A DNA stretch of 64,000 nt from Aquanectria penicillioides (taxonomy: Eukaryota; Ascomycota; Sordariomycetes; Hypocreales; Nectriaceae). The translations under genes and the position numbers were made by a program. Below, piece by piece: positions 28,653-38,177 of the stretch (position 1 is the stretch's first letter; each line of letters opens with the position of its first letter). Where the stretch lies: positions 1-64,000 of the forward strand of contig PYIU01000009.1 of the NCBI GenBank assembly GCA_003415625.1. The letters run 5' to 3'. The notes below the pieces were generated by a model. That model did no database searches. It saw only the letters and a list, made by a program, of their open reading frames with translations, and was not told the DNA's origin.

Positions 28653-29037
28653 AATAAATTAAGATTTAAAGTAATATAAATTAATCTATTATTAAATTAA
28701 TTAAAAAGATAAAAAAGACTTTAAAGATATAAAAAATAAATAGGCAGTTTTTTTTAATTAATTTTTATTTTTAAAATTTTAAATTCCTTATATTTAGACT
28801 CTATTAAAGTCTTAATATAGCCCCTTATAATATTACTTTATTTATAACTTTTTGCCTAATATTTTTCCTTTCTTTTCTTTAAGGGATACTTTAAAGCATT
28901 TAATAAAATGCTTTAATACTCTTTTAAGTTGTTTGTAGCTGCTTAGGAAGGCTATTCGGTCTTCAACCGAACCTGCTTACCCTATACCCTTTTGGGTGGA
29001 GTGTGTGTTTTGGCCAGTGTCCCCATCCACCAACACA
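28653..29037 (+). repeat. About 0.4-kb dispersed repeat, copy 4 (half RIPed)
   Basis: Its left two thirds are as AT-rich as the other copies. From about 28,920 the copy becomes nearly unmutated, with intact GTTTGTAGCTGC, ATTCGGTCTTCAACCGAACC and CCCTTTTGGGTGGAGTG. The same bases in the other copies are mutated to TA-rich forms. The RIP boundary of the chromosome arm therefore lies inside this copy. It is flanked by the two members of the 109-bp direct repeat. Confidence 0.8.
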
Positions 29038-29146
29038 CTAGCTAACTGAAGGCTTGGCGAGCCTTCTTTAAGTCAGTCCCAACAACCCCCTATTTCTCAT
29101 GTAACTCCCTAAAGCCCTAGTGTTTTAACATGCCTTCAATTCAACA
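29038..29146 (+). repeat. 109-bp direct repeat, unmutated member
   Basis: This is the pristine copy of the repeat at 28,374. It contains a perfect hairpin GAAGGCT-TGGCG-AGCCTTC and TTTAAGTCAGTCCC. It lies outside the RIPed zone and marks the start of normal-composition DNA. Confidence 0.85.
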
Positions 29147-29238
29147 ATAATATTAAATTTCCCTTATGTATTTTGAGTTATACCTACCTCTATTAAATAA
29201 ACTCCAACTTGACGCTTTAATTCTTAGGATACACTCTT

Positions 29239-29631
29239 TCATTGCCTCAGCTTTCTCAGTTTCATTTGGATGCGGATTGTAAATGCCATTGCGATAATGA
29301 AAATCACAGTATAAATCGCAGCTATAACCAACCACGCCTTGTTCATCCCAGATGTCTTATCCCAGCCCTTCCATTTCATAAAAATTACCACTGCCATGGC
29401 AATGAATCCTGCCTCAAAGAGGCACATGGCAAAGAGATAACACCAAAAGACTGGGCTGAAGCGAGCTTTGAGAGGTGTTGCCGCCCCATTTTCGGGATTG
29501 GCCCAGTTGGGTTTGTCTACAAATGTGACATGTCAATACAGGATCTCATCGCTTTTGTTCCAGTACATACCGGTTTGAACTTCTGTCATGAGCGGCTCGT
29601 ACCGCTCTTCTCGACCTTGAAAGGCAGACAT
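29239..29631 (-). CDS. Small two-helix membrane protein, unknown function
   Basis: Two exons, 29,631-29,571 and 29,516-29,239, are joined across a 54-bp intron with a GTATGT donor and TTTGTAG acceptor. The predicted protein is 112 residues. The first 50 residues are hydrophilic. Two hydrophobic helices follow: one around VFWCYLFAMCLFEAGFIAM and one around WLVIAAIYTVIFIIAMAF. The end is basic (KLRKLRQ), so it should be a small integral membrane protein. I do not recognise a family. It is the first intact gene after the RIPed block, only about 90 bp from the last repeat. Its upstream region lacks the CCTCGG motif of the cluster, so it is probably not part of that regulon. Confidence 0.6.
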
Positions 29632-30459
29632 TTTGGAGTTGGCAATGAATGAATGAATTGGTTGTGTGGCGTAAAAGTGCGGGCTGAGAGCTTTCTTAAG
29701 ACAGATTTTATGTATAATTTCAGGGGTTCGCTAACAGTCTCAGTGTATCGCGTGTCTGTGCATAAAGTAAAGCCCGAAATGGTCGCCGACCATTAAACCA
29801 ATAGCGTTCGCACCCACATTCCCGAGAATCTGAAACTGACGTATTGCTCCACAATCACGGGCAATCAATTCAATTTTGGCGAAGCAGTGCCACCGTGCTT
29901 CTGTAGGCGCCGGCGCAGGGTGTGCCAAGACCTAGCATCGGACAATGCCGTTCGATGTGCGGGATGAAGGCAATGCTACGAAGTGTTGGGACCAGGATAA
30001 ATCTGTGCAATCAGCCCCAGACCAAAGCGTGTCCACCCTGTCTCAGCAAATCCCGTGCCTCTCAAACTCGGGGTCCATAACGGGGCACCAGTGTCGCAAA
30101 TACGCAGTAGCAGCTTGAGCCTGGCGAGGCTGAGGGCATCATAGCCGACATATCCCAGTGACATACGGCAGTTACGGAGTTCCCAATTGAGAGATAGTGG
30201 TTGTGATATTCCGTGTTTGGAATTTATTATTATGTGTATTATTGTTAATAGTGCACTGAACACTGGCATATTCGACACCACAAGAAATTCTCAACAGACG
30301 AAGCATGTCCAGATAATTCTAATGACTAGAAATTCATGGCCAAGCCCTCCCAATTCTTAGCGTTGCTCTCTTCCCACCAGCTTAGGTGCGGTAAAACAAT
30401 AGTCCGGTCAAGATATCTTGACCCGCCAAAAATTTCAGAAATGACACACATCAGCCCAA
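29632..30459. other. Intergenic, no supported gene
   Basis: This is the divergent upstream region shared by the small membrane protein (minus) and the alpha/beta hydrolase (plus). Short minus-strand open frames at 29,740-29,928 and 29,976-30,281 have no recognisable motif and no clear splice partners. No CCTCGG/CCGAGG site is present. An inverted repeat TCAAGATATCTTGA lies at about 30,408-30,421, just before the hydrolase start. Confidence 0.5.
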
Positions 30460-31377
30460 ATGGCCAGCCTACCAACACTGGTGTTTGTCCACGGCTCGTG
30501 GCATCAGCCGAATTGTTTTGAAAAGATCATTAAGCTGTTGGAAGAACATCAGCTAAAATGCGTCGCCATCACTCTCCCTTCAACTACTGGGAACCCTGCT
30601 GCGACCTTCAAAGACGACATCTATACCACCCGTGAAGCCATCTCTGCTGAAACGAGCAGTGGCAATAATGTGGTAGTTGTTGCCCACTCTTATGGTGGCA
30701 TGGTCGGCAGCAGCGCCATCAAAGGTTTTGCCAACGGCTCAGGCGCAGGGCACGTCATCGGCGTTATTTTAATAGCTACCGGATTCGCCCTTACCGGGGT
30801 TGCCTTTATGGACCCATTTTTTGGTCGTCCACCTCCCTCCTGGCGCATAAACAGCGAGACTGGATATGCTGATCTCGTTGTATCGCCACGAGAGCTGTTC
30901 TACCATGACCTGCCCGCAGATGAAGCAGAGTACTGGACTTCTCAGCTGACCACTCAGAGTCTCAAGGCATTGTTTGAGGGTGGTGAATTCGCATATTCTG
31001 GCTGGCTGGATGTGCCTGCGTGGTATATTGGCACTATTGAGGACCGTGGTTTGCCAGTAGTGATGCAACGCTTCGGGGTGGGCATGGCGAGGGAAATGGG
31101 CGGCAGCGTGGTGCACAGAGAACTGCAGACAAGCCATTCGCCATTTTTGAGTCAGCCAGAGGAAACGGCCAAGATTGTGGTGGAGGCTGTCGAGGCGTTT
31201 ATGGGGAAGCCGGTGGGAAATGCGTCAAAAAGCCAAGTCAACAAACTGATAATACCAGCGGTGCAACTCTTTCAGCCTTTCACGTGGCTTCGGTTTGGGC
31301 TGCCTCTACTCTTTGGACGCATAGCAGGACGAGGCGTTCTCATTTTTGGCTGGTGGAGGAGATTGTGGCGCTTTTAG
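30460..31377 (+). CDS. Alpha/beta hydrolase family protein
   Basis: A single exon encodes 305 residues with an ATG start. This is a serine hydrolase of the small single-domain alpha/beta type. Strand 1 gives FVHGSW (residues 9-14, oxyanion region), the nucleophile elbow is AHSYGG with Ser77, and the likely catalytic His is His226 in TSHSPF; an acidic residue near Glu194/Asp195 could complete the triad. Relatives are about 250 residues and end near FMGKPV (residue 252). The last 50 residues here are Trp- and Phe-rich and do not look like the family, so the true 3' end may be altered or involve an unseen intron. The substrate is unknown. The promoter lacks the cluster motif, so membership in the catabolic cluster is doubtful. 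Confidence 0.8.
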   Translation: MASLPTLVFVHGSWHQPNCFEKIIKLLEEHQLKCVAITLPSTTGNPAATFKDDIYTTREAISAETSSGNNVVVVAHSYGGMVGSSAIKGFANGSGAGHVIGVILIATGFALTGVAFMDPFFGRPPPSWRINSETGYADLVVSPRELFYHDLPADEAEYWTSQLTTQSLKALFEGGEFAYSGWLDVPAWYIGTIEDRGLPVVMQRFGVGMAREMGGSVVHRELQTSHSPFLSQPEETAKIVVEAVEAFMGKPVGNASKSQVNKLIIPAVQLFQPFTWLRFGLPLLFGRIAGRGVLIFGWWRRLWRF

Positions 31378-31557
31378 AAGAGCAAGTACCTTGGCATCTT
31401 GCACTCTACTGTGCTCAATTCACTCTGCTCTTTGACCATTTGTTTCTGATAGGTCCAAGTGATACATCCACGCGAGAAAATAACATGTTTGTAGAAATGC
31501 TATGCGGACCGTGCTCTATTGGGCGTACAATCTTAGTTACATTGTTTTGACAATCCA

Positions 31558-34362
31558 TTATAAATGGACTTGAGAACAGTCCAACCTAGCACCTCCACTT
31601 ATCCCAATCTTACCAGTTTCCTTGACACTAGTTTGAAACATGATCACACTGCCATCCTTCCACATCTCTATTATCAGCGTCTGCCCAGGTAATACCGTGC
31701 TGGAAAATCTCGTCTTGATAGTCTTAATTGGACCATATGCCGAGACAATGTGCTTGGCAGTTATACCAAAGGTGCAAAGACCGTGCAATATTGGCGTCTT
31801 AAAACCGCCCGCCTCACTGACCGCCGGGTCAATGTGCAGAGGATTTCTGTCCCCGTTCAACCTGTACAGGGCTGCTTGGTCTGGTAATGTCTTTTCTTCA
31901 ACAACGCGGTCTGGTTCGCGATGAGGCCTAGAGAAAACAGAAGTATCACTGGAATGTCCAGTAGCTCGACCACCAAAACCACCGGATCCTCGCATAAAGA
32001 GCGATAGCTCATTGTAAAAGATCTCTTCCTTTGTTACAGCATCCTTTGTTGATGTTCCAATGATGGCGATGCTTGATTTGCCTTTATCCAGCACGTCAAT
32101 CAACCTGCTTTGGGAAACAAACGTTCCAGATGTCGGTATCGGATACTTGCAAACCTTCAGAAAGTGCTCGCCGTGAAGAACCCTTTTGTAGGAGTAGTTC
32201 GGAACCAAGTTCTCAAAATTGAATGGTCTTGCAGCAGTTGTGCCAGGAATGACTCCAAACGTGGGCAGCACGTGGAACTCGTTGCTTTTCTCAAATACCA
32301 GGGGCAATTGGGTTGCTGTAGCTCCGAGTGAGAGATTGTACAAAATGATATCCTTGTCAATAAAATGCATCATGGTTTCTTCTCCCTTGACCTGTTTGGC
32401 CAGTTCAATGGCATGCAAATAATTCGTGTCGGAGTTTCGGGCACGCTTGTCGATATTCGCAAAAATCCGTTCCCGAGAATCTGCAATGGTTTCGGGATGA
32501 TCTTGTTCACTAAACGTGACTATATGTTTCCAATTCCTTAAAATCTCTTCTGGAGTCAGAGCCTTGGTAAGAGGAAAGTCAACCCCGGCTGATCGCTGCC
32601 ATCTGGTCCTCCCTTGCCACCCGCACCCAGCCTCAAAGACGTGCCCGGTTGCTGTCACTGGAGCCTTGTCCGAAGACAAAAGTAACACCAGGGGTGCAAC
32701 AAAATCTGGCTTTCGTGTTTTTACGACCTCTTCGCTGAGTACGGTTTGGGTAAGCTGTGTCCCTGCCGATGGCGAGATGCAGTTCACTTGGATATTGTTC
32801 CTGCGGCCTTCAATTGCCAAAGCTCGCGAGAAGCCTATGATGGCCGTTTTCTGGAAAAATTAGTTAGGGAAATAGGTTGCGGCACAAGTACTCACAGCTG
32901 CTGCATAGTTTGCCTGGCCAAAGTTGCCGTAAATACCACTGGTGCTTGTTGTGTTGACAATGCGGCCATACTTTTGCTTGACCATGTACGGATATGCGGC
33001 TTTTGTGCACTTGTAAGTGGCCCGCAAATGGACATTGTTGATGTCATCCCACATCTTGTCCGTCATATTCTGAAATGACTTGTCTCTTAGTATGCCTGCA
33101 TTGTTTATCACGATGTCGACCCTCCCAAAGTGATCGATGGCTGTTTTGATGATTGCATCGCCATCCTCAGCGGACGATTTACTTGGGACTGCGACCCCCC
33201 AAATTCTCTAATCTCTTGAACAACCGTATCGGGGTCCACAAGGTCGTTGACGATGACTGATGCGCCAAGCTTTGCGAGCTGCAGGCAATAAGCCCGACCC
33301 AAACTATAGTTATTAGTATTGATCAACGAGAAGCGATGTCAATCCTACCCAGCACCCCCACCAGTCACGACAGCCACCTTTCCATCGAAGCGAATATCTT
33401 CCCCTGGATTGCTAGGTGGCAGGCTTTGCGACTCTTTTAACTTTGTCACCATGTCCGCCGTTGTCACTGGGTAGTCGGGGTTAGAAAAGTCGTTGACAGC
33501 GGCCCATTTGGCGAGAACCGCCCCCGGCGTCATTGTAGTATCGCATCTGAGTAAAGCACCGCTGGCTCTCTCCCACCTCAGCTTAGAAACATGGCCTCCG
33601 CCAACCTCAAAGATGGAGCCATTCTCAAAGTTGTTATTTTGACTAACAAGAACAGAGACCAATGGTACAACCCACTCAGGAGTGAGATATTTGGAAATGT
33701 TTGAAGGCAAAAGGCTGGCTGTCATGCGGCTCGTGGCAACTGGTGCGATGATATTCGTCCGGATGTTGTACTTTTCTCCTTCTTTGGCCAGCGTCTCGCC
33801 GAATCCAACCATGCCGCACTTTGCAGCCGAGTAGTTGCACTGGCCAAAGTTTCCATGGAGCCCAGATGCCGAGGACGTCAGGATAACGCGACCGTACTTT
33901 TGCTTGCGAAAGTGAGGCCAAGCAGCATGAGTCACCTTGTAGGCTCCTCTGAGATGCACAGAGATTACAGCATCCCAATCGTCATCGGTCATATTCTTAA
34001 AAGAGACATCGCGGAGAATTCCAGCATTATTGATGAGAATATCAATGCGTCCAAATGTGGAGAGTGCTGCGTTGACAATGTTCTCCCCTTGCTCAACGCT
34101 GTCGTAATTTGGAGATGCCTGGCCTCCAGCGTCGATAATTTCTTTGACCACCTCATCTGCGACCTGGAGCTGTCAAAACGTGCAAGGAGACGGACACCAC
34201 CTTACGAACCTTGATACTATTGCCTTCGCCTCTCACAGAAGCCCCTACGTCGTTGACAATCACCGCGGCGCCTCGAGAAGCGAGAAGCTTGGCGTATGCC
34301 TTGCCAAGGCCTGATCCTGCCCCAGTCACCACTGCAACCTGGCCATCGTAGCGGAGATCCAT
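31558..34362 (-). CDS. fox2: Peroxisomal multifunctional beta-oxidation protein (Fox2/MFE-2 type), apparent frameshift
   Basis: The protein has two SDR 3-hydroxyacyl-CoA dehydrogenase domains and a C-terminal hydratase-2 (MaoC) domain, giving steps 2 and 3 of beta-oxidation. Exons are 34,362-34,210, 34,163-33,349, 33,303-32,896 and 32,850-31,558; introns are 45-46 bp. Seen: TGAGSGLG near residue 13, YSAAK with Tyr162/Lys166, a second TGGGAGLG, a second YAAAK, and the hydratase motif [10 protein letters not shown]. The restored length is about 889 residues, usual for fungal Fox2. In exon 3 a run of six G (33,195-33,200) is one base short: without that base translation stops at 33,108, losing most of SDR-B and the hydratase. 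Everything downstream is intact, favouring sequencing error or very recent loss. The C-terminus, QVHL, is a poor PTS1. Three CCTCGG-type sites lie 217-291 bp upstream. Confidence 0.88.
33195..33200 (-). other. G6 homopolymer frameshift in Fox2
   Basis: Reading upstream gives REFGG and reading downstream in the next frame gives [13 protein letters not shown], then the conserved VDIVINNAG. The two frames meet at the run GGGGGG (minus strand). Seven Gs would join them. The splice phases of exons 2-4 independently require one additional base in exon 3. Confidence 0.85.
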
Positions 34363-34914
34363 TGCAATGTTGTTAATCCAAACCGAGTAACAAAAATCCG
34401 ACAGGAACGGAGACCAGATACGTCAATTAAAAGAATACAGGATTGGTTACATTGCGGGCGCTCATGCAGATATACAATGACACTCAAGAGCTGCACGCTA
34501 CAGGCTTCAATGTTGACAAAGAGTTGTACATCAAGTATCCGATCAATGTTTATCGACCAGTAGCAAATAAAAATAAAGCCGAGGATACTCCCGAGACCGA
34601 ATAGTCGGAGATAGAAGCTGAGTAAAGGCCGAGGTGAGCTTCTCGGGCCTCGGTGAATAGCAGGCTAACTATGCCACTCTTCAATCGACCATAAATTCAA
34701 ATATATGTTAACTGTAAATATACGAATGAGCGCAGTTGTGTTACTTAATAGGAATATAGTCACTCTACCGGTCACGTACCCTAAATTGGACAGTAACCTT
34801 GGTCCGAATCAGATGATGATCCATGGAGTTATATATATTTGAGGATAGAATAGTTACGGCATATTCATAACTCCCAATCTGAAAGGTTAAGGTTTATCAT
34901 GATTCCAGATGAAA
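34363..34914 (-). promoter_or_regulatory. Fox2 upstream region with three CCTCGG-type sites
   Basis: The hexamer occurs as CCGAGG at 34,579 and 34,629 and as CCTCGG at 34,648. The last two form an inverted pair (GGCCGAGG, then GGGCCTCGG). This region is upstream of Fox2 and downstream of the MDR gene. No open frame is present. Confidence 0.65.
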
Positions 34915-36158
34915 TTATGGTGTATCTGCGACCCTATACACAAGCTTTTGAGCGTCCACCTTTCCCTCTTGGAGATCTCGAAGACCTTGAGGTACCCCCC
35001 CAAGCCTCCATTGCCTATTCGATAGTGATGTGGTCTCAAATAACCCTATAATGTTTAGAATTGAGCCCATCCCATTAAAAAGCTGTTTTGAGTCTTACCT
35101 CTGCCAGCAGTTCTTCCGTAAGGCCAAAAAAGAGCGTGCTGAACTCATAATCCTCCTGACTCGGTGGTATATGAAGGTGCCCAAACTTGAACTCCTTGCC
35201 AAATGCCGTGTACATGATAGTTGATACAGTTTTGATATCTGACCGAGGACTTGCGACTGGAAGTAGAGTGCCATATACGGGCTGCAGAGTAGAATCCGTG
35301 GTTAGCGCCGTAGCACAAATCTGTGCCGAGCTCTCAATGCTAATCGTATCCCAAGCAAATCTGAGCCTATTTTCCGTGTAGTCGCGGATTTTCTTTCCAG
35401 CCTTGTTGTCTTTATAGTCAACAGCAAAATCTGCACCGAGACTCTTGACATAGTCAAAGTGCACCGGTGAACACGCTGTGACTACTGTATATCCAGACCT
35501 GTGATGTTAGTCGTATCCATCATTGTCGAGAGATTGCTCACTGCTTCGCATATTGTATACCCAACGCACCAGTAGAACTGGTACCACCGTATATCAGCAC
35601 TGCTGCATTCTTCTTCTCTACTCGACCAACTGTTGGCAGGTCAAGCTTCAAGGACTTTTGATACAGTCCTTGGCCTACCGTGATAGCTCCCAAGCCAATA
35701 GTTGCTGCCTGGTCAAATGAAACCGACTCAGGGATTCGCATCTGTAAATCTCCAAGTACTGCAGCAAATTCGCCAAATACCCCGTCGTCTGGGTTAACAA
35801 AATTTGCTCCGTGTGCGCAGCCGAAAATGCGATCACCTTGCTTCCAACTTTTCTTGACGGCACTTCCCACCGACTCAACGATCCCTGCATAGTCACAACC
35901 CAGGATACATCCATCTCTGGCTCGTCCATACTGCACGTGCCGCCAGTCTGTTGGATTTAGGGCAACTGAGACTGGTCTCACAAGCACACAGTCATCGCGT
36001 AGGTCCGGGATCCGCCTCGAGTGTTCTAGCCGGGCTGATCTGCCGCCTACAACAACAGCCTTCATTGAGTACAGTCTCTGTCTAGCCACATATAAGTGAC
36101 GCAAACTGCGGATCATTGGCCGGTGGGGAGTAGGGCCAGGAGTTGCCCTCAACAACAT
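34915..36158 (-). CDS. MDR-family enoyl reductase-like oxidoreductase, apparent frameshift near 3' end
   Basis: This is a zinc-free medium-chain dehydrogenase/reductase of the quinone oxidoreductase/trans-enoyl reductase group. It probably reduces an activated C=C bond with NADPH. Exons are 36,158-35,542, 35,498-35,099 and 35,045-34,915, with introns of 43 and 53 bp. Seen: LNPTDWRH and GCDYAG typical of trans-ERs, and the nucleotide-binding IYGGTSSTG. The G7 run at 34,995-35,001 is one base short: upstream RPHHYRIGNGGLGG and downstream VPQGLRDLQEGKV are in different frames. Unrestored, the tail is replaced and ends at 34,887. The first ATG (36,158) adds an Arg-rich, acid-free leader (a second ATG at 36,116 gives MIRSLRHLYVARQRLYS) before the family start MKAVVVGG (36,065), suggesting mitochondrial import. 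No PKS is nearby. Restored length is 382 residues. Confidence 0.82.
34995..35001 (-). other. G7 homopolymer frameshift in MDR gene
   Basis: The conserved C-terminal signature is split between frames exactly at this G run. Eight Gs restore GGLGGVPQGL, which matches the family pattern of GGL-x-GV. A different acceptor (after TTTGAG) would also restore frame but would lose the RPHHY segment, so it is less likely. Confidence 0.75.
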
Positions 36159-36514
36159 AGTTTCCAAGCAATAGCACAATGCTCTTTAGTCGGGGCTAAT
36201 TTAATAAAAATACCAACCCTGGGGTATGATTCGAAGGAGGATGCAAACCTATTGATGAAACACGGTACTGCTATCCATTTAATCTACGAAGAATTGATGC
36301 AAGCGTATTATCCCGTGCATTGCATCCTGCCAACTTAGACACCGTAATTGAACTGCTCGGGCCTCGGCAATCTTAGTAGCCGAGAAGTCCCTTGCTATTA
36401 TGCCAATCCTGTAATATGGGAAATGACAGTATTGAATATACCAGCTTCTCAAGATAGAATTCAAATCCACATCCGACTGGTCTCATCGTCCAAGGGAGTC
36501 TCAGTGTCGCAAAC
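36159..36514. promoter_or_regulatory. Divergent promoter, MDR and ACAD1
   Basis: This 356-bp region lies between two divergent genes. It contains GGGCCTCGGCAA (CCTCGG at 36,362), followed 10 bases later by a near-match CCGAGA. The site is about 150 bp from the ACAD1 start and 200 bp from the MDR start, placed to serve both. Confidence 0.6.
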
Positions 36515-37942
36515 ATGCCTCTCAAGAATATTCCTACCCCGTTTTCCGAGCCATTGTGGCTTATGGGCCAACCATCTCCTTACTACTCAGACTCACACAG
36601 AAAATGGCAGAAATCTTGTCGCGAATTCATCGAGGAACATCTGAAACCCCATGTATTGGAGTGGGAGACCGGAGGCGATGTTCCTAAACATGTCTTTGAA
36701 GTATTTTCAAAGCACAACATGCTCATACCAAACCTACCAGCGCCGCTCCCAATTAATCTTCTAAAAGAAATGGGTATTACGGAGCTTTTGGGAGGCTTAA
36801 AGATTGATGAGTTTGATTACTTCCATTTCGCCATCTATATCAGTGAAATGCGAAGATGTGGCATTGGCGGCCCGACTTCATCATTATCAACCGGAATGGC
36901 GTACGGAATGCCACCGATTATAACGTATGGCAGCCAGGAGTTGCAACAACGTTTGCTTCCAGAACTCATAAGAGGCGAGCAGAGAATTTGTATTGCCATC
37001 ACAGAACCCGATGCGGGGAGTGACGTTGCCAACATATCAACTACGGCTGTGAAAAGCAAATGCGGAAAATATTATGTTGTGAATGGCGAGAAGAAATGGT
37101 TAGTGAATACCTCCGAAAATTTCACATCTATTAATGCTGAATACAGGATTACCAATGGAGTATGGTCACACTATGCAACAATGGCTGTTCGCACGGGAGC
37201 TCCTGGGGCTTCTGGCCTTTCATTACTTGTAGTACCTCTGCTCAACTATCCTGGCGTGTCTATGCGCCGAATGAAGACAATGGGAGGGACGGCAAGTGGT
37301 ACAACCTTTATAGATCTAGAAGATGTCAAGGTGCCAGTTGAGAACCTCATTGGCAAGGTAAGTAAACCCTTTTCGTTCTGGCATGGTTTAAATTGTGTCC
37401 TAATCTTGCCACAGGAAGGTGAGGGAATGAAAATGATTACTCGAAACTTCAATCATGAAAGGATTGCGATTTCTGTCGGCGTCACCCAAACTGCCCGAGT
37501 TGTCCTTTCTTCAGCATTTGAATACGTCTTGAAACGAGAGGCGTTTGGAAATCCTCTCATCGAACAAGCCGTGGTTCGTCACAGGCTTGCGAAATGTGGA
37601 GCAGAGCTAGAGTCTCTCTCTGCTTGGGTTGACCAACTTGTTTACCAGATGTCAGAAGCGAGGAATCATGGCACAATCCCAGAGCTTGGGGGTCTTGTGG
37701 CTCTAGCCAAAGCGAGAGCGGGTATGGTTCTCGATGAATGCGCCAGATGCGCTGTGCTTTTGTTTGGTGGAAACGGGTATACTAGGACTGGTCAGGGAGA
37801 ACTGGTAGAAAAGATTTACCGCGAGGTTCCAGCTGCAAGGATCCCAGGAGGCAGCGAGGATGTCATGTTGGATCTCGCAATTCGCCAATTGGTGAAGATA
37901 TTCAAAACAAAAGGTCGGGCTGTAAAGGATGAGAGGTTGTAA
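36515..37942 (+). CDS. Acyl-CoA dehydrogenase (ACAD1)
   Basis: This FAD enzyme introduces the 2,3-double bond into an acyl-CoA. Exons are 36,515-37,098, 37,147-37,357 and 37,415-37,942. Both introns (48 and 57 nt) are multiples of three and stop-free, so unspliced RNA stays open; the family alignment (KKW-ITNG and LIGK-EGEG) shows they should be removed, giving 440 residues. Seen: the FAD/substrate motif ITEPDAGSDVA, the GEKKWITNG strand, RMKTMGG, ERIAI in the C-terminal helical domain, and LFGGNGY near the end. The C-terminus, DERL, is only a weak PTS1 and no mitochondrial leader is evident, so location is uncertain. It shares a divergent promoter with the MDR gene. Confidence 0.9.
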   Translation: MPLKNIPTPFSEPLWLMGQPSPYYSDSHRKWQKSCREFIEEHLKPHVLEWETGGDVPKHVFEVFSKHNMLIPNLPAPLPINLLKEMGITELLGGLKIDEFDYFHFAIYISEMRRCGIGGPTSSLSTGMAYGMPPIITYGSQELQQRLLPELIRGEQRICIAITEPDAGSDVANISTTAVKSKCGKYYVVNGEKKWLVNTSENFTSINAEYRITNGVWSHYATMAVRTGAPGASGLSLLVVPLLNYPGVSMRRMKTMGGTASGTTFIDLEDVKVPVENLIGKVSKPFSFWHGLNCVLILPQEGEGMKMITRNFNHERIAISVGVTQTARVVLSSAFEYVLKREAFGNPLIEQAVVRHRLAKCGAELESLSAWVDQLVYQMSEARNHGTIPELGGLVALAKARAGMVLDECARCAVLLFGGNGYTRTGQGELVEKIYREVPAARIPGGSEDVMLDLAIRQLVKIFKTKGRAVKDERL

Positions 37943-38177
37943 ATGCAGGCTGCCTACAGATAGGGCTGGTTTGATCACAAAATCCGAGTTTTGCAGGGAC
38001 AAGTATGCACGCTAGCGCTAGTTCTAGATAGACCAAATAGCAACATGAGCCGAACAAGTCAAATTTCGAGAACGTGTCAACGATGAATGTTTAGTACTCA
38101 CAAAAGTATTTATAAATTATCGTTAAGCATAAATATATAACTACTATTCTGACAGGTACTCTGAAACTCGTTAATAT

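Noticed and set aside
128..29146. tRNA or rRNA genes in the AT-rich block
   Set aside because: No intact tRNA-like box A/box B pair or rRNA-like conserved segment was seen in the mutated sequence.
29242..29652. 136-codon plus-strand open frame rich in Cys and His
   Set aside because: It lies exactly antisense to the spliced two-helix membrane protein, which has better splice signals and composition.
29976..30281. 101-codon minus-strand open frame before the hydrolase
   Set aside because: It has no motif, no splice partners and no codon pattern distinct from intergenic DNA.
34915..36158. MDR protein as a trans-acting enoyl reductase of a polyketide cluster
   Set aside because: No polyketide synthase is in the window, and a possible mitochondrial leader and the catabolic neighbours argue otherwise.
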